Part shown: in pieces, positions 34,101-42,941 of the stretch
Layout of the letters: the number at the start of each line of letters is the position of its first letter
Position numbering within the stretch: the stretch's first letter is position 1
NCBI GenBank assembly: GCA_934131695.1
Contig: CAKOZV010000005.1
Coordinates: 1 to 64,000 of the forward strand
Length of the DNA: 64,000 bases
Direction: 5' to 3'
Origin: an uncultured Bacilli bacterium
GTDB lineage: Bacteria > Bacillota_I > Bacilli_A > RF39 > UBA660
Program-made: the position numbers and the translations under genes
Notes under the pieces: generated by a model
Database searches by the model: none
Seen by the model: only the letters and a program-made list of their open reading frames with translations
What the model was told of the DNA's origin: nothing

Positions 34101-34616
34101 ATGATATATTTAATAATAGGATTAGTACTTTTAGTTATTTTATTATTAGTGATAAATTTCTTATATTATAAAAATAAATTTAATTTTTACTTTCTAAAGA
34201 TAGAAGAAGCTAATAACAATATTGAATTAATCCTTGAAAAGAAAATAGAAATACTTTTAAAGATTGCTAAGATTATTGATAAAGATATGGAAAAAGAATT
34301 AGAAGAATTTAAGAAAAAAGAGATAAGTAAACATCAATGTTATGTTGAGTTAAGTTCACTTGGTAACAAGCTATTAAAAGAAGCTGATGCTGAAGAATAT
34401 GAGGCTAATAAGAAGATTAGCAATTTAATCGAGCGATTTGATGATAATGAATGTGACTTAAAAGGGAGTCTAAAATATTATAATGATAATGCTGTAGAAA
34501 TTAATAACTATATTCATAAATTTCCTAGTAATATTGTAAGTTTATTCTCTCATTTTAAAGAGTTAGATATTTATAAGATAGAAAAAAGAGAATCTTTTGC
34601 TATTCTCTCTAAGTAG
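34101..34616 (+). CDS. LemA family membrane protein
   Basis: The 171-aa protein has one N-terminal helix (residues 2-23) and a helical cytoplasmic part ending with the LemA signature region LKYYNDNAVEINNYIHKFPSNIVSLFSHFKELDIYKIE. The classic LemA domain is shorter here at the N-terminal side. Function is not established; many LemA proteins sit at the membrane and contribute to envelope processes. It lies downstream of the PBP gene and converges with ung. Confidence 0.75.
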   Translation: MIYLIIGLVLLVILLLVINFLYYKNKFNFYFLKIEEANNNIELILEKKIEILLKIAKIIDKDMEKELEEFKKKEISKHQCYVELSSLGNKLLKEADAEEYEANKKISNLIERFDDNECDLKGSLKYYNDNAVEINNYIHKFPSNIVSLFSHFKELDIYKIEKRESFAILSK

Positions 34617-34632
34617 ACCTAAAGGTCTTTTT
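34614..34632 (+). terminator. Terminator of the LemA gene
   Basis: The stem AGACC/GGTCT with a TAAA loop includes the LemA stop codon and is followed by TTTT. It extends into the 3' end of convergent ung. Confidence 0.6.
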
Positions 34633-35290
34633 CTATGTTCCAATCTATTGGTTTTATTCCATTAGCTACTAAAAATTCATTAGTCTTAGAAAATGGTCTG
34701 CTACCAAAGAAACCATTATATGCCGAAAATGGTGATGGATGAGCAGATTCTAGAACTAAATGTTTAGGATTAGTTATTAATACTTTTTTTGCTCTAGCAT
34801 AATTACCCCAAAAAATGAAGACAACTGGTTCTTCTTTTTTATTTACCTCTTCAATAACTTTATCTGTAAACTCTTCCCAGCCATGACGACTATGAGATGC
34901 TGCCCTATCTTTCTCAACAGTTAAAACACTATTTAATAACAACACTCCCTCCTTAGTCCAAGGTAGTAAACTATTTTTTTCTGGAAAAGGTATTCCTAAG
35001 TCACTTTCTAATTCTTTAAAGATATTAACTAAACTTGGTGGTTTCCTTAACCCATCTCTTACTGAGAAAGAAAGTCCTTGAGCCTGATTAACTCCATGAT
35101 AAGGATCTTGTCCTAATATTACTACTTTTGTATCTTTATAAGCTGTATTTCTAAAAGCATTAAATATTTCATTTTTCTTTGGATATATTTCTTTTTGATG
35201 ATATTCATCATCCACAAATTTTAATAATTCTTGAAAATATGGTTTACCATACTCTTTCTTTAAATGTTCATCCCAATCATTACCTATCAT
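34619..35290 (-). CDS. ung: Uracil-DNA glycosylase (family 1)
   Basis: Starting at MIGNDWDEHLKK (GAGGTGTAATA upstream) the protein is 223 aa. The catalytic GQDPYHGVNQAQGLSFSV and the DNA-intercalating HPSPFSAYNGFFG are intact. It removes uracil from DNA to start base excision repair. It lies ten bases after rlmH and converges with the LemA gene. Confidence 0.97.
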   Translation of the reverse strand: MIGNDWDEHLKKEYGKPYFQELLKFVDDEYHQKEIYPKKNEIFNAFRNTAYKDTKVVILGQDPYHGVNQAQGLSFSVRDGLRKPPSLVNIFKELESDLGIPFPEKNSLLPWTKEGVLLLNSVLTVEKDRAASHSRHGWEEFTDKVIEEVNKKEEPVVFIFWGNYARAKKVLITNPKHLVLESAHPSPFSAYNGFFGSRPFSKTNEFLVANGIKPIDWNIEKDL

Positions 35291-35300
35291 TATTACACCT

Positions 35301-35756
35301 CTACTTATGATACTTTTCATTATTTCTTATTTTATATGTTCGATATAGTTGTTCTAAGAACATTACTCTAAATAATTGATGAGGAAATGTTAACTTAGAA
35401 AAAGACCATCTTTCTTTAGCTAGTGAATAAATATCCTCATGGAATCCATTACTACCACCAATAATAAATGTTATATTACTATTATTCATTTCTCTTTCTG
35501 CTAATAAGTTAGCCATCTCTATTGATGTCATTTCTTTTCCCTTAACATCTAGTAAAATAATATAGTCTTTAAGAGTAAGATGTTTCATTATCGCTTCTTT
35601 TTCTATCTTTAATGATTTCTCTATTTCCTCAATTCCACAATCTGCTACTTCTATAATATTTAGTTTCGTATATTTACTTAATCTTTTTGCATATTCTTTA
35701 ATAGCATCAGTAAAGTATTTTTCTTTTACTTTACCAACAACAACTAACTTTATCAT
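35301..35756 (-). CDS. rlmH: 23S rRNA (pseudouridine1915-N3)-methyltransferase
   Basis: The 151-aa SPOUT enzyme has the characteristic FIIGGSNGFHEDIY and the C-terminal FPHQLFRVMFLEQLYRTYKIRNNEKYHK. It methylates pseudouridine 1915 on 70S ribosomes. The start is one base from the walJ stop; walJ-rlmH near oriC is the usual Bacillota order (YycJ-YydA). Confidence 0.96.
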   Translation of the reverse strand: MIKLVVVGKVKEKYFTDAIKEYAKRLSKYTKLNIIEVADCGIEEIEKSLKIEKEAIMKHLTLKDYIILLDVKGKEMTSIEMANLLAEREMNNSNITFIIGGSNGFHEDIYSLAKERWSFSKLTFPHQLFRVMFLEQLYRTYKIRNNEKYHK

Positions 35757-36517
35757 TAAACTTCCACTACCTCTCCTAACTCTTCTTGTGATGCCACTAC
35801 TATTTTAGGACTATAAGTTGTATTTGCTAATGCTTCTTTAGTAGTCTCTAATGCCAACTCTTTAGTATTATTTGTCTCACTTATATGAGCTAAAATAATA
35901 TACTTAGTATTAGAACCAATAAACTTTTCTAAATAACTAGCCGTCGCTCCATTAGATAGATGTCCTTTATCACTTAATATTCTTTGTTTTAAATAATGTG
36001 GATAAGGTCCTGTCAAAAGCATCTGCTCATCATGATTACTTTCTATATAATAGATTTCTCTATTAGATAATAAATCATAATACTTTTCATTAATATAACC
36101 AGTATCAGTAATATAAACTAGACTACTAGAAGTATTACTTATTAGGAAACCAACTGAACCAGGAGCATCATGTGATGTATGTACTAAATCTATAGTTGCA
36201 TCCTTAAGATGCATTTTATCACTATATAATTCTATCTTTTCTTTAGGTAATATTTCTTTTAATTCTTTATACATTTCTTCTCTTATATAAACTGGTATAT
36301 TATTATGTTTTACAAAGACTTTTAATCCTTTGATATGGTCAGAATGAGTATGAGTAATAAGTAAAGCATCTATATCATCAATACTTTTACCAATCTCTTC
36401 TAATCTTTCTAATAAATGTCTATAAGTAATTCCTATATCAATAAGAAAGCGAGTATTTCCTACTTCTATATAAGAAGTATTTCCTTTGGAACCACTCGCT
36501 AGTGTTATTATTTTCAT
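35756..36517 (-). CDS. walJ: WalJ/YycJ metallo-beta-lactamase-fold hydrolase
   Basis: The 253-aa protein has the MBL signature LITHTHSDHIKGL, then TSHDAPGSVGF and SNHDEQMLL. WalJ is a probable nuclease linked to coordination of replication and cell division in Gram-positives. In most Bacilli it ends the walRKHIJ operon; walR and walK are absent here and an M23 hydrolase gene takes their place. It shares one base with that upstream gene. Confidence 0.9.
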   Translation of the reverse strand: MKIITLASGSKGNTSYIEVGNTRFLIDIGITYRHLLERLEEIGKSIDDIDALLITHTHSDHIKGLKVFVKHNNIPVYIREEMYKELKEILPKEKIELYSDKMHLKDATIDLVHTSHDAPGSVGFLISNTSSSLVYITDTGYINEKYYDLLSNREIYYIESNHDEQMLLTGPYPHYLKQRILSDKGHLSNGATASYLEKFIGSNTKYIILAHISETNNTKELALETTKEALANTTYSPKIVVASQEELGEVVEV

Positions 36518-38016
36518 TAGAATAAACTAAGTGGTTGTAATGATGTTGATCCTCTTCGGTAAGGAAATCCCCTGAAAAGTCCAAAGTGTAAATGTGTTCC
36601 TGTTGCAAAACCACTTTTTCCCATTGCTCCAATTTGTTGACCAATAGAAACATTTTCTCCTACTTTTACATATCGTGCTGATAAATGGGCATACATTGTA
36701 TAGTAACCATTATTATGATTAATTACTACAAATTGACCATTATCATATTTAGAACTAGATTGTACTACTACTCCATTATTAGCTGCATAAATAGGTGAAC
36801 CATATCCACCACCTATATCTACTCCATCATGTAATACTCCCCAACGATAACCATAAGGACTATTAATAGTATATGGTGTTGCTGTAGGCCACTTCCAATA
36901 ACCCTCTACTTTAGTTGTACCTGTTATATCTATGCCAGATGAATAAGAATTTTGTTTTTTACCTTTAACTATTATTTCTTTAACTGGTTCTTTTAGTCTT
37001 TCAGTAGCACTTTCATTAATTACAGAGCTTTCTATTTGCCCATTAACTTTTTGGATCTTACTAGTAACTCTTTGAAGACCATTTTCTCCTTTTTGAGTAA
37101 CTTCTTCCGTTCCAGCCATCTTATTTTCATCATACTTAACTTCTGTATCGTATTTTATCTCTTGATCAAAAACTGTATGATCAACTTCTACTAATCTAAA
37201 TTGTGGCTTAATAATATTAATAGTTACTTGTTGTCCAGTAAACAATAGACTGTTTTCATCTTTAAATGATGGGTTTGCAATTAAAAATTCCTTATCAGAT
37301 AGTTTATTATTAAAAGCTATATCAGTAATAGTATCTCCATCTTGAACAGTATACTTTTGATATTCATCTAAAGTACCAAATAATAAATACTTACTTAAAT
37401 CATCAACGTTTTCATAAATTGTCTTATCAACAGGTACTTTAGTATTCTTAACTGATATTTTATTATCTATATAAACATTTTCTATTATAGTACCTGTATC
37501 TTTAATTTCTTTTTGTTTATTGTTTAGATATTTTTCATAATCATCATTATTAACAAATGATCTAATAGTTTTATCCATAGCCTTTGTAAAAACATATTTA
37601 TCTAAAACATAAATCGTCTGGTCTACTCCTTTTACTTTTTCTCCTTGTTCATTAACTGTATCTATCCCTTTAATCTTAATAGCATAACCATTAATAGTAA
37701 AAGATTCTAAGTCTGCTAATTTATCATATATTTGTTTAGTAGTAGAAATCCTTTCTTGATAAGTTATTTCCTTTTCTATTTTTAAATCTTCTGGAGCATA
37801 AACTTTATCTACTTTATATTTCTTTTTAATCTTTTCTTGTTCTTTATCTATATATTGCTCTAAATCTTCTTTATCTTCTATTAATCCTAGTGACTTTCCT
37901 TTTAGATAAACTCTATATACTTCTTGTGGTTCTTTAGCTTTAGATGTAGGACAAAAGAAAACTAATAAAAAACTTATAACTAGTGCAAAACTTATAACTA
38001 ATATCTTTTTCCCCAT
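36517..38016 (-). CDS. Secreted LysM-G5-M23 peptidoglycan hydrolase
   Basis: The 499-aa protein has a signal or anchor (residues 5-27), a long N-terminal region, a LysM motif (about 230-274, YTVQDGDTITDIAFNNKLS), a G5 domain (about 280-355) and a C-terminal M23 peptidase (about 385-490) with complete zinc ligands: HDGVDI, then HLHFG. It probably cleaves crosslinking peptides of the wall. The domain order matches SpoIIQ-unrelated M23 hydrolases found next to yycJ in other Bacillota. The gene lies one base after dnaB. Confidence 0.9.
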   Translation of the reverse strand: MGKKILVISFALVISFLLVFFCPTSKAKEPQEVYRVYLKGKSLGLIEDKEDLEQYIDKEQEKIKKKYKVDKVYAPEDLKIEKEITYQERISTTKQIYDKLADLESFTINGYAIKIKGIDTVNEQGEKVKGVDQTIYVLDKYVFTKAMDKTIRSFVNNDDYEKYLNNKQKEIKDTGTIIENVYIDNKISVKNTKVPVDKTIYENVDDLSKYLLFGTLDEYQKYTVQDGDTITDIAFNNKLSDKEFLIANPSFKDENSLLFTGQQVTINIIKPQFRLVEVDHTVFDQEIKYDTEVKYDENKMAGTEEVTQKGENGLQRVTSKIQKVNGQIESSVINESATERLKEPVKEIIVKGKKQNSYSSGIDITGTTKVEGYWKWPTATPYTINSPYGYRWGVLHDGVDIGGGYGSPIYAANNGVVVQSSSKYDNGQFVVINHNNGYYTMYAHLSARYVKVGENVSIGQQIGAMGKSGFATGTHLHFGLFRGFPYRRGSTSLQPLSLF

Positions 38017-38017
38017 T

Positions 38018-39364
38018 TTATTCCTCCTCTTCTGGTCCTTTAGTCATATTAAGAAAGGTTGATGTATCTTTTTTAAATAACAACTGGATAGTAGCTTGAG
38101 GACCATTTCTATGCTTAGCAATAATAAATTCACTAATACTTGTTGCATCTTTCTTAGCTTCTTTATTATAGTAATCGTCTCTATATAGGAATCCTACTAA
38201 GTCGGCATCCTGCTCAATAGAACCAGACTCACGTAAATCTGAAAGCATTGGCCTTTTATCTTCTCTTCCTTCAACACTACGAGATAACTGAGCAAGAGCT
38301 ATTATTGGTATATGTAACTCCATAGCAAGAGTTTTTAAACTACGAGAAATATCAGCTACTTCTTGTTGTCTATTGCTACCATAGTTCTTTCCCCCAGAAA
38401 TTAACTGTAAGTAGTCGATTATCACTAGGTTAAGTCCATCAGTAGAACTTGCTAATCTTCTACATTTAGCTCTTATTTCACCAATAGTTATTCCTGGTGT
38501 ATCATCTATATAAAGTTTAGCTTTAGATAATTGAGTAGTCGCTTCATTAAATCTTTTCCAATCCTGATTTAATAGTTTACCTGTTCGCATCTTATAACCT
38601 TCTATTTGACCAAGGGATGATATTATACGATTAGCTAACTGACTAGCTCCCATTTCTAAGTTGAATACTGCTACAGTATTATCAGAGTGTGTAGTTACAT
38701 AAGTAGCAAGATTAAGGGCAAAGGCTGTTTTACCCATACCAGGACGAGCAGCTATTATAATCATTTCATTTTCATGAAGACCTGCTGTTAACTTATCAAA
38801 GTCATACCAACCAGTAGCAATACCTGTTACTTCTCCTTTGGATTCAGCTAGCTTTTCTAAGTCTTCTTGAGTTTTTATCAACACATCTTGAATACTTTGA
38901 AACTCTCCACTTTTTCTATTTTTAGCAATATTTAGTATTTGTTTTTCTGCTTGGTCTAAAACATCATTAACATTTTCTTCTTGATTATAACCTAATGTTA
39001 CTATATTAGTAGCTGTTTCTATTAATCCTCTTAAAAGAGCCGTTTTATCTACTTCTTTAATATAATAATCTATATTACTGGCAGTAGGCACAAACTCAAT
39101 TATTTCTGTTAAATAAGAAACTCCTCCTGCATCTGTTAAAGCATTCATTCTAGTAAGCTCTGTTGTAACTGTTGTTAAATCTAAAGGTGTTTTTTCTTCA
39201 TGTAAGTTTTGAAAGGCCTTAAAGATTTTGGCATTTCTAGTATCAAAAAAACTAGCTTCTGATAAATTTTCAATAGCAAGTGTAGCGGCATCTGTTGATA
39301 AAAAACAAGAACCCAATACACTCATTTCAGCTTCTTTATTATGTGGTAATTCTCTTAAGGCCAT
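38018..39364 (-). CDS. dnaB: Replicative DNA helicase
   Basis: The 448-aa protein has the N-terminal DnaB domain (LPHNKEAEMSVLGSC) and the RecA-like motor with Walker A ARPGMGKTAFALN and Walker B LVIIDYLQLI, plus LRESGSIEQDAD. It is the 5'-3' helicase at the fork (DnaC in B. subtilis naming). No intein is present. The rplI-dnaB pair near oriC is conserved. Confidence 0.97.
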   Translation of the reverse strand: MALRELPHNKEAEMSVLGSCFLSTDAATLAIENLSEASFFDTRNAKIFKAFQNLHEEKTPLDLTTVTTELTRMNALTDAGGVSYLTEIIEFVPTASNIDYYIKEVDKTALLRGLIETATNIVTLGYNQEENVNDVLDQAEKQILNIAKNRKSGEFQSIQDVLIKTQEDLEKLAESKGEVTGIATGWYDFDKLTAGLHENEMIIIAARPGMGKTAFALNLATYVTTHSDNTVAVFNLEMGASQLANRIISSLGQIEGYKMRTGKLLNQDWKRFNEATTQLSKAKLYIDDTPGITIGEIRAKCRRLASSTDGLNLVIIDYLQLISGGKNYGSNRQQEVADISRSLKTLAMELHIPIIALAQLSRSVEGREDKRPMLSDLRESGSIEQDADLVGFLYRDDYYNKEAKKDATSISEFIIAKHRNGPQATIQLLFKKDTSTFLNMTKGPEEEE

Positions 39365-39382
39365 AAACTTCCTCCTTTACTT

Positions 39383-39823
39383 CTACTTTACTAAATGAAC
39401 TTTTACTATAGCACTAACTTCTTTATATAATTCTATTTCTATCTTATGAAATCCCAAAGATGATAGAGAATCTTGTAATTTAATTTGATTTTTATCTATA
39501 TTGTAGCCATTATTTTTTAATTCTTCTTTTATTTGTTTTTGACTAACACTTCCAAAGACACGGTCACCTTCACCAGTTTTTACTTTAAAAGTTAAAACTA
39601 ATTTTTCTAATTTAGTTTTTTCTTCCATTGCTTCTTTTGTAGCTTTATCATGATTTTCTTTTCTTAGTGCTTGTTCTTTCTTTAAGTTGTCTAAGTTTTC
39701 TTGATTAGCTACTACAGCAAGATTTTTCTTAATTAAAAAGTTAATAGCATAACCATCTTTTACTTCTTTAATTTCATCTTTCTTTCCTACCCCTTTTACA
39801 TCTTGACGAAAAATTACTCTCAT
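39383..39823 (-). CDS. rplI: 50S ribosomal protein L9
   Basis: The 146-aa protein has the L9 start MRVIFRQDVKGVGKKDEIKEVKDGYAINFLIKKNLAV, a long connecting helix and a C-terminal domain (VFGSVSQKQIKEEL). It shares one base with the end of the DHH phosphodiesterase gene; the gdpP-rplI-dnaB order is standard in Bacillota. Confidence 0.96.
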   Translation of the reverse strand: MRVIFRQDVKGVGKKDEIKEVKDGYAINFLIKKNLAVVANQENLDNLKKEQALRKENHDKATKEAMEEKTKLEKLVLTFKVKTGEGDRVFGSVSQKQIKEELKNNGYNIDKNQIKLQDSLSSLGFHKIEIELYKEVSAIVKVHLVK

Positions 39824-40812
39824 TATTCTTCCTCCTTAATAGCTTGATTTAATTTTTCAGAGACTTTACTGATTGGAACATTTTCAAACTGAGCAGCTCC
39901 TCCCATTTTATCTCCTCCTCCACCAATTCTAGACAATATATTAGCAATACTTTTTTTACCAATACTACGTCCACTGATAGAGGTAACATTATTAGCTGTC
40001 TTAGCAATCACAAAGGATAATTCTATATCGTTAAAGAAAAGTAAGGTATCAGCTATCTTAGCTAAGTCTTCTCTTCTATAAATAGAATAACTACTTCCCT
40101 TTGCAATTGCTATTTTATCATTAATTATCTCTACATTAGTAATTAATTTTTGACGTTCCATATAATCTTTTAAGTCTTGTTTTAATAGATATTGAACTTT
40201 AGTAGTACTAGCTCCCATACAAGATAAATAGTAGGCACTATAATATGTTTCACTATTAGTTTTAAGGGTAAAGTTATTAGTATCTAAAACTATCCCTGCT
40301 AATATTAAAGTTGCATAGTATGGATCTATTGGTGAATTATAAGCTTCCATCAAGTTTGTTATCATCTCACAAGTACTAGAAGCAGTATTATCTATTATTC
40401 TATTAGGACAAGAGATTGATGTTTCACCTAACTCATGATGATCTAGAATCACTACTTTATCTTCATCAAATAGGGATATGATATCATTATCTTGAACTAA
40501 TTCTTTCTTATTAGTGTCTAGTATAAATAAAAGATTTCGTTTATTACGTAAGTATAAGTTATCTTCTACTTCTTTTCCGGTAACTATTTGTAGACAACCA
40601 TCTAATTCCCTTAATACTTTTTCAACACCTAACTCATGTTCTTTATCATTTATTACTAAATAGCAATTCTTTCTTTGCTTCTCTAAAATTGAATATAATC
40701 CTATAGAACTACCTAAAGCATCTAAATCTAAATTCTTATGAGCCATTATAAATATAGTCTTAGCACCACGAATTAATTTTTTTAATTCTTTTTTCTTTTC
40801 ACCAATTTTCAA
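39823..40812 (-). CDS. DHH/DHHA1 phosphodiesterase, short GdpP-like protein
   Basis: The protein is about 329 aa, with a TTG start preceded by GAGGTGGTTGTT. The DHH domain shows AHKNLDLDALGSS, LDTNK and LDHHELG; the DHHA1 domain has the GGGGDKMGGAAQFE motif. Full-length GdpP (c-di-AMP phosphodiesterase) at this locus is about twice as long, with two membrane helices, a PAS and a degenerate GGDEF domain; none is present. It may be a soluble c-di-AMP or pApA hydrolase (PDE2/NrnA-like). The position before rplI argues for a GdpP descendant. Confidence 0.82.
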   Translation of the reverse strand: MKIGEKKKELKKLIRGAKTIFIMAHKNLDLDALGSSIGLYSILEKQRKNCYLVINDKEHELGVEKVLRELDGCLQIVTGKEVEDNLYLRNKRNLLFILDTNKKELVQDNDIISLFDEDKVVILDHHELGETSISCPNRIIDNTASSTCEMITNLMEAYNSPIDPYYATLILAGIVLDTNNFTLKTNSETYYSAYYLSCMGASTTKVQYLLKQDLKDYMERQKLITNVEIINDKIAIAKGSSYSIYRREDLAKIADTLLFFNDIELSFVIAKTANNVTSISGRSIGKKSIANILSRIGGGGDKMGGAAQFENVPISKVSEKLNQAIKEEE

Positions 40813-40833
40813 AACAACCACCTCTATTCAATT

Positions 40834-40861
40834 TTAAAAAAAGAAGATGTTAATTCTTCTT
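40834..40861 (-). terminator. Hairpin with T tract before the DHH gene
   Basis: The stem AAGAAGA/TCTTCTT with a 7-base loop is followed by seven T residues on the minus strand. It isolates the DHH-rplI-dnaB block from rpsF-ssb-rpsR. Confidence 0.75.
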
Positions 40862-40942
40862 AATAAATTACAGTTATAATATACCATTTTTAACATTAAA
40901 AAGCAAACCATCTTCATAAGATTAATATCTTTTTCAACATAA

Positions 40943-40969
40943 AAAGTTGAAACCAAAAGTCCCAACTTT
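40943..40969 (-). terminator. Terminator of the rpsF-ssb-rpsR operon
   Basis: The stem AAAGTTG/CAACTTT lies seven bases beyond the rpsR stop, followed by TT on the minus strand. It is the first of two consecutive hairpins. Confidence 0.7.
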
Positions 40970-40975
40970 AAAATA

Positions 40976-41191
40976 TTATTTTGTAAATGGTAATAATGCA
41001 ATTGCACGTGCTCTTTTAATTTCATTAGCTATAACACGTTGATGTTTTGCACAAGCACCAGTAACACGACGAGGTAATATTTTTCCTCTTTCGTTAATGT
41101 ATTTTCTTAAAATATCAACATCTTTATAATCAAAAGTTTTTCCTTGACACATTAAGCATACTTTTTTCTTCTTACGATAAAATTCTGCCAT
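40976..41191 (-). CDS. rpsR: 30S ribosomal protein S18
   Basis: The 71-aa protein has the S18 core DVDILRKYINERGKILPRRVTGACAKHQRVIANEIKRARAIALLPF. The N-terminus carries CLMC, a cysteine pair seen in zinc-type S18. It is the third gene of the conserved rpsF-ssb-rpsR operon. Confidence 0.97.
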   Translation of the reverse strand: MAEFYRKKKKVCLMCQGKTFDYKDVDILRKYINERGKILPRRVTGACAKHQRVIANEIKRARAIALLPFTK

Positions 41192-41206
41192 AACTTAACC
41201 TCCTTT

Positions 41207-41728
41207 TTAAAATGGTAATTCGTCATCATTTATCTCGATATTAGAGCCAAATTCAGCATAAGGATCACTAGATACATTTGTACCTGTAGGAGCTGCTGCA
41301 GCACTAAAATCATAAGGAGTAGTAGCATCAGGTGTAGATGGTTGATTATTGAAACTAGCAGGAGCTGGTTGACTATTAAAGCTTGGTTGTTGAGTTGATT
41401 GAGAATTATCTCTTCTTGTACCAACAAAGTCTATATTTTCAACAACAACTTCAGTAACATATCTTCTTTGACCATTTTGATCATCATAGCTTCTAGTTTG
41501 AATTCTACCTTCTACTGCCACTTGACTACCTTGAGATAAATAATTTTTAACTGTTTCTGCTAGTTTTCTCCAAACTACACAGTTAATAAAGTCTGCTTCT
41601 CTTTCGCCATTTTGATTAGTAAATGAACGATTTACAGCAAGACTGAAAGTTGCAACTGGTGTATTACTACCAGTATAACGTAACTCAGGGTCTCTTGTTA
41701 ATCGACCTATTAATATTACTTTATTCAT
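41207..41728 (-). CDS. ssb: Single-stranded DNA-binding protein
   Basis: The 173-aa protein has an OB fold (MNKVILIGRLTRDPELRYT...) and a Gln/Ser/Pro/Ala-rich linker, ending in the acidic tip DDELPF that recruits replication and repair partners. It lies between rpsF and rpsR, the normal Bacillota place of the main SSB. Confidence 0.97.
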   Translation of the reverse strand: MNKVILIGRLTRDPELRYTGSNTPVATFSLAVNRSFTNQNGEREADFINCVVWRKLAETVKNYLSQGSQVAVEGRIQTRSYDDQNGQRRYVTEVVVENIDFVGTRRDNSQSTQQPSFNSQPAPASFNNQPSTPDATTPYDFSAAAAPTGTNVSSDPYAEFGSNIEINDDELPF

Positions 41729-41742
41729 AGTTACCTCTTTTT

Positions 41743-42030
41743 CTAGTCTTCTTTACGAATAATTAAATGACGTAAAATGTTTTCATTGATTCCAGCTAAA
41801 CGATCAAATTCTTTAATAGCTTCATGAGAACCTTCTACTACGAATAAGAAATAATATCCATTTTTATATTTCTTTATTTCATATGCTAATTCTCTTTGTC
41901 CCATAGCTTTTTCTTCAACGATTTTAGCTTCTAAGTTTGTTAAAACTTTCTTTAGATTTTCAGCTTCACTTTTAATAGCAGTTTCCTCTAAATCTGGTTT
42001 TACAATAAACATAATTTCATACTTGTTCAT
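41743..42030 (-). CDS. rpsF: 30S ribosomal protein S6
   Basis: The start at MNKYEIMFIVKPDLEE (GGAGGTGGAAATA upstream) gives 95 aa. It has the S6 sequence AMGQRELAYEIKKYKNGYYFLFVVEG. The first gene of the operon, transcribed from a near-consensus promoter 70 bp upstream. The usual S6:S18 autoregulatory leader motif was not evident; a GAGTATTT/AAATACTC hairpin is at the start of the leader. Confidence 0.97.
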   Translation of the reverse strand: MNKYEIMFIVKPDLEETAIKSEAENLKKVLTNLEAKIVEEKAMGQRELAYEIKKYKNGYYFLFVVEGSHEAIKEFDRLAGINENILRHLIIRKED

Positions 42031-42097
42031 TATTTCCACCTCCTTCTGGACATAAGACCTAAATAATAGGTAAGGAGTATTTTAAATACTCGTTTGT

Positions 42098-42126
42098 ATT
42101 ATAACAAATGCCAATTACTTTTGCAA
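42098..42126 (-). promoter_or_regulatory. Promoter of rpsF-ssb-rpsR
   Basis: On the minus strand TTGCAA (42126-42121), 17 bp, then TATAAT (42103-42098), a near-consensus housekeeping promoter. Confidence 0.8.
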
Positions 42127-42159
42127 CTAAATATTTGTTCTTTTTTATTAATCCATCAG

Positions 42160-42933
42160 TTATACATAATAAAATCCAACAAAGTTTTGACCACTCTTTT
42201 TTTCATTACCTCTTATTCTAGAGTAATGTGAAGCATAGTCTATATTTGTTATTGTGTCATTCTTATTAATTTTTATGTTTTTTATTTGTTTATCTTCCAG
42301 TTGCTTTAATATTGCTTTATACATATCTACCCTATATTTACTATTTGTTTCTTCTATACAATCTTTCCACACTTCTTTATTAGTAGCCCAATGTGGATAA
42401 GTATCATATATAAATTTTTCCTTTTTTGCTCCACTAGAAATATAAACATATATGTCATCTATGTTACTCTTATATTCTTTTTGTAACGATTCTATTATTT
42501 GGCTTGGTAATTTTCTATTAATATATGCTGCACCACAATGTGCTAAAGCAGTTACTCCCTTTTTCCTATCTTCTGCTATTACTATTGGACAATCAGCACA
42601 CATATTACCTACAACTATTCCTTTATATTTATTACTAATCATCAAAATATCTGCTTCTAAATTTAAATACCAATAGTCATCCTTTGTTAATTCTTTTTCT
42701 GTAATATTTATATATTTACCATCTGGATACTCTACTTTGTTCAACTCTGTCTTTTGAACTGCTTGAATCATTTTTAAACCATTAAATCCATATTTTTTTC
42801 CTAATTTTATTCTAGTTTGTTTAAATATTTCATTTATTTCATCTTGAGTTAATTCATCATTATAAAATATTTTATTTCGACTCATTACTCCATCTTTTTT
42901 ATTAGCTTCAAATATTTTAATTTGTGATTTCAA
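42160..42933 (-). CDS. Divergent YfiH/laccase-domain family protein
   Basis: The 257-aa protein resembles the YfiH/YlmD (PgeF-type, purine nucleoside phosphorylase/adenosine deaminase) family in its core: MCADCPIVIAEDRKKGVTALAHCGAAYI corresponds to the family's ADC..D..HAGW region, with the Cys and second His kept. The first metal-binding His (family motif QxHG) appears replaced (IQAVQKTEL). Start is TTG with GAGGTGCTAAT upstream. It follows ychF after eight bases. Function may be changed. Confidence 0.65.
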   Translation of the reverse strand: MKSQIKIFEANKKDGVMSRNKIFYNDELTQDEINEIFKQTRIKLGKKYGFNGLKMIQAVQKTELNKVEYPDGKYINITEKELTKDDYWYLNLEADILMISNKYKGIVVGNMCADCPIVIAEDRKKGVTALAHCGAAYINRKLPSQIIESLQKEYKSNIDDIYVYISSGAKKEKFIYDTYPHWATNKEVWKDCIEETNSKYRVDMYKAILKQLEDKQIKNIKINKNDTITNIDYASHYSRIRGNEKKSGQNFVGFYYV

Positions 42934-42941
42934 TTAGCACC

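Noticed and set aside
40834..41025. Minus-strand frame of 63 codons overlapping the end of rpsR
   Set aside because: It is out of frame with rpsR, crosses two terminators and has no ribosome site.
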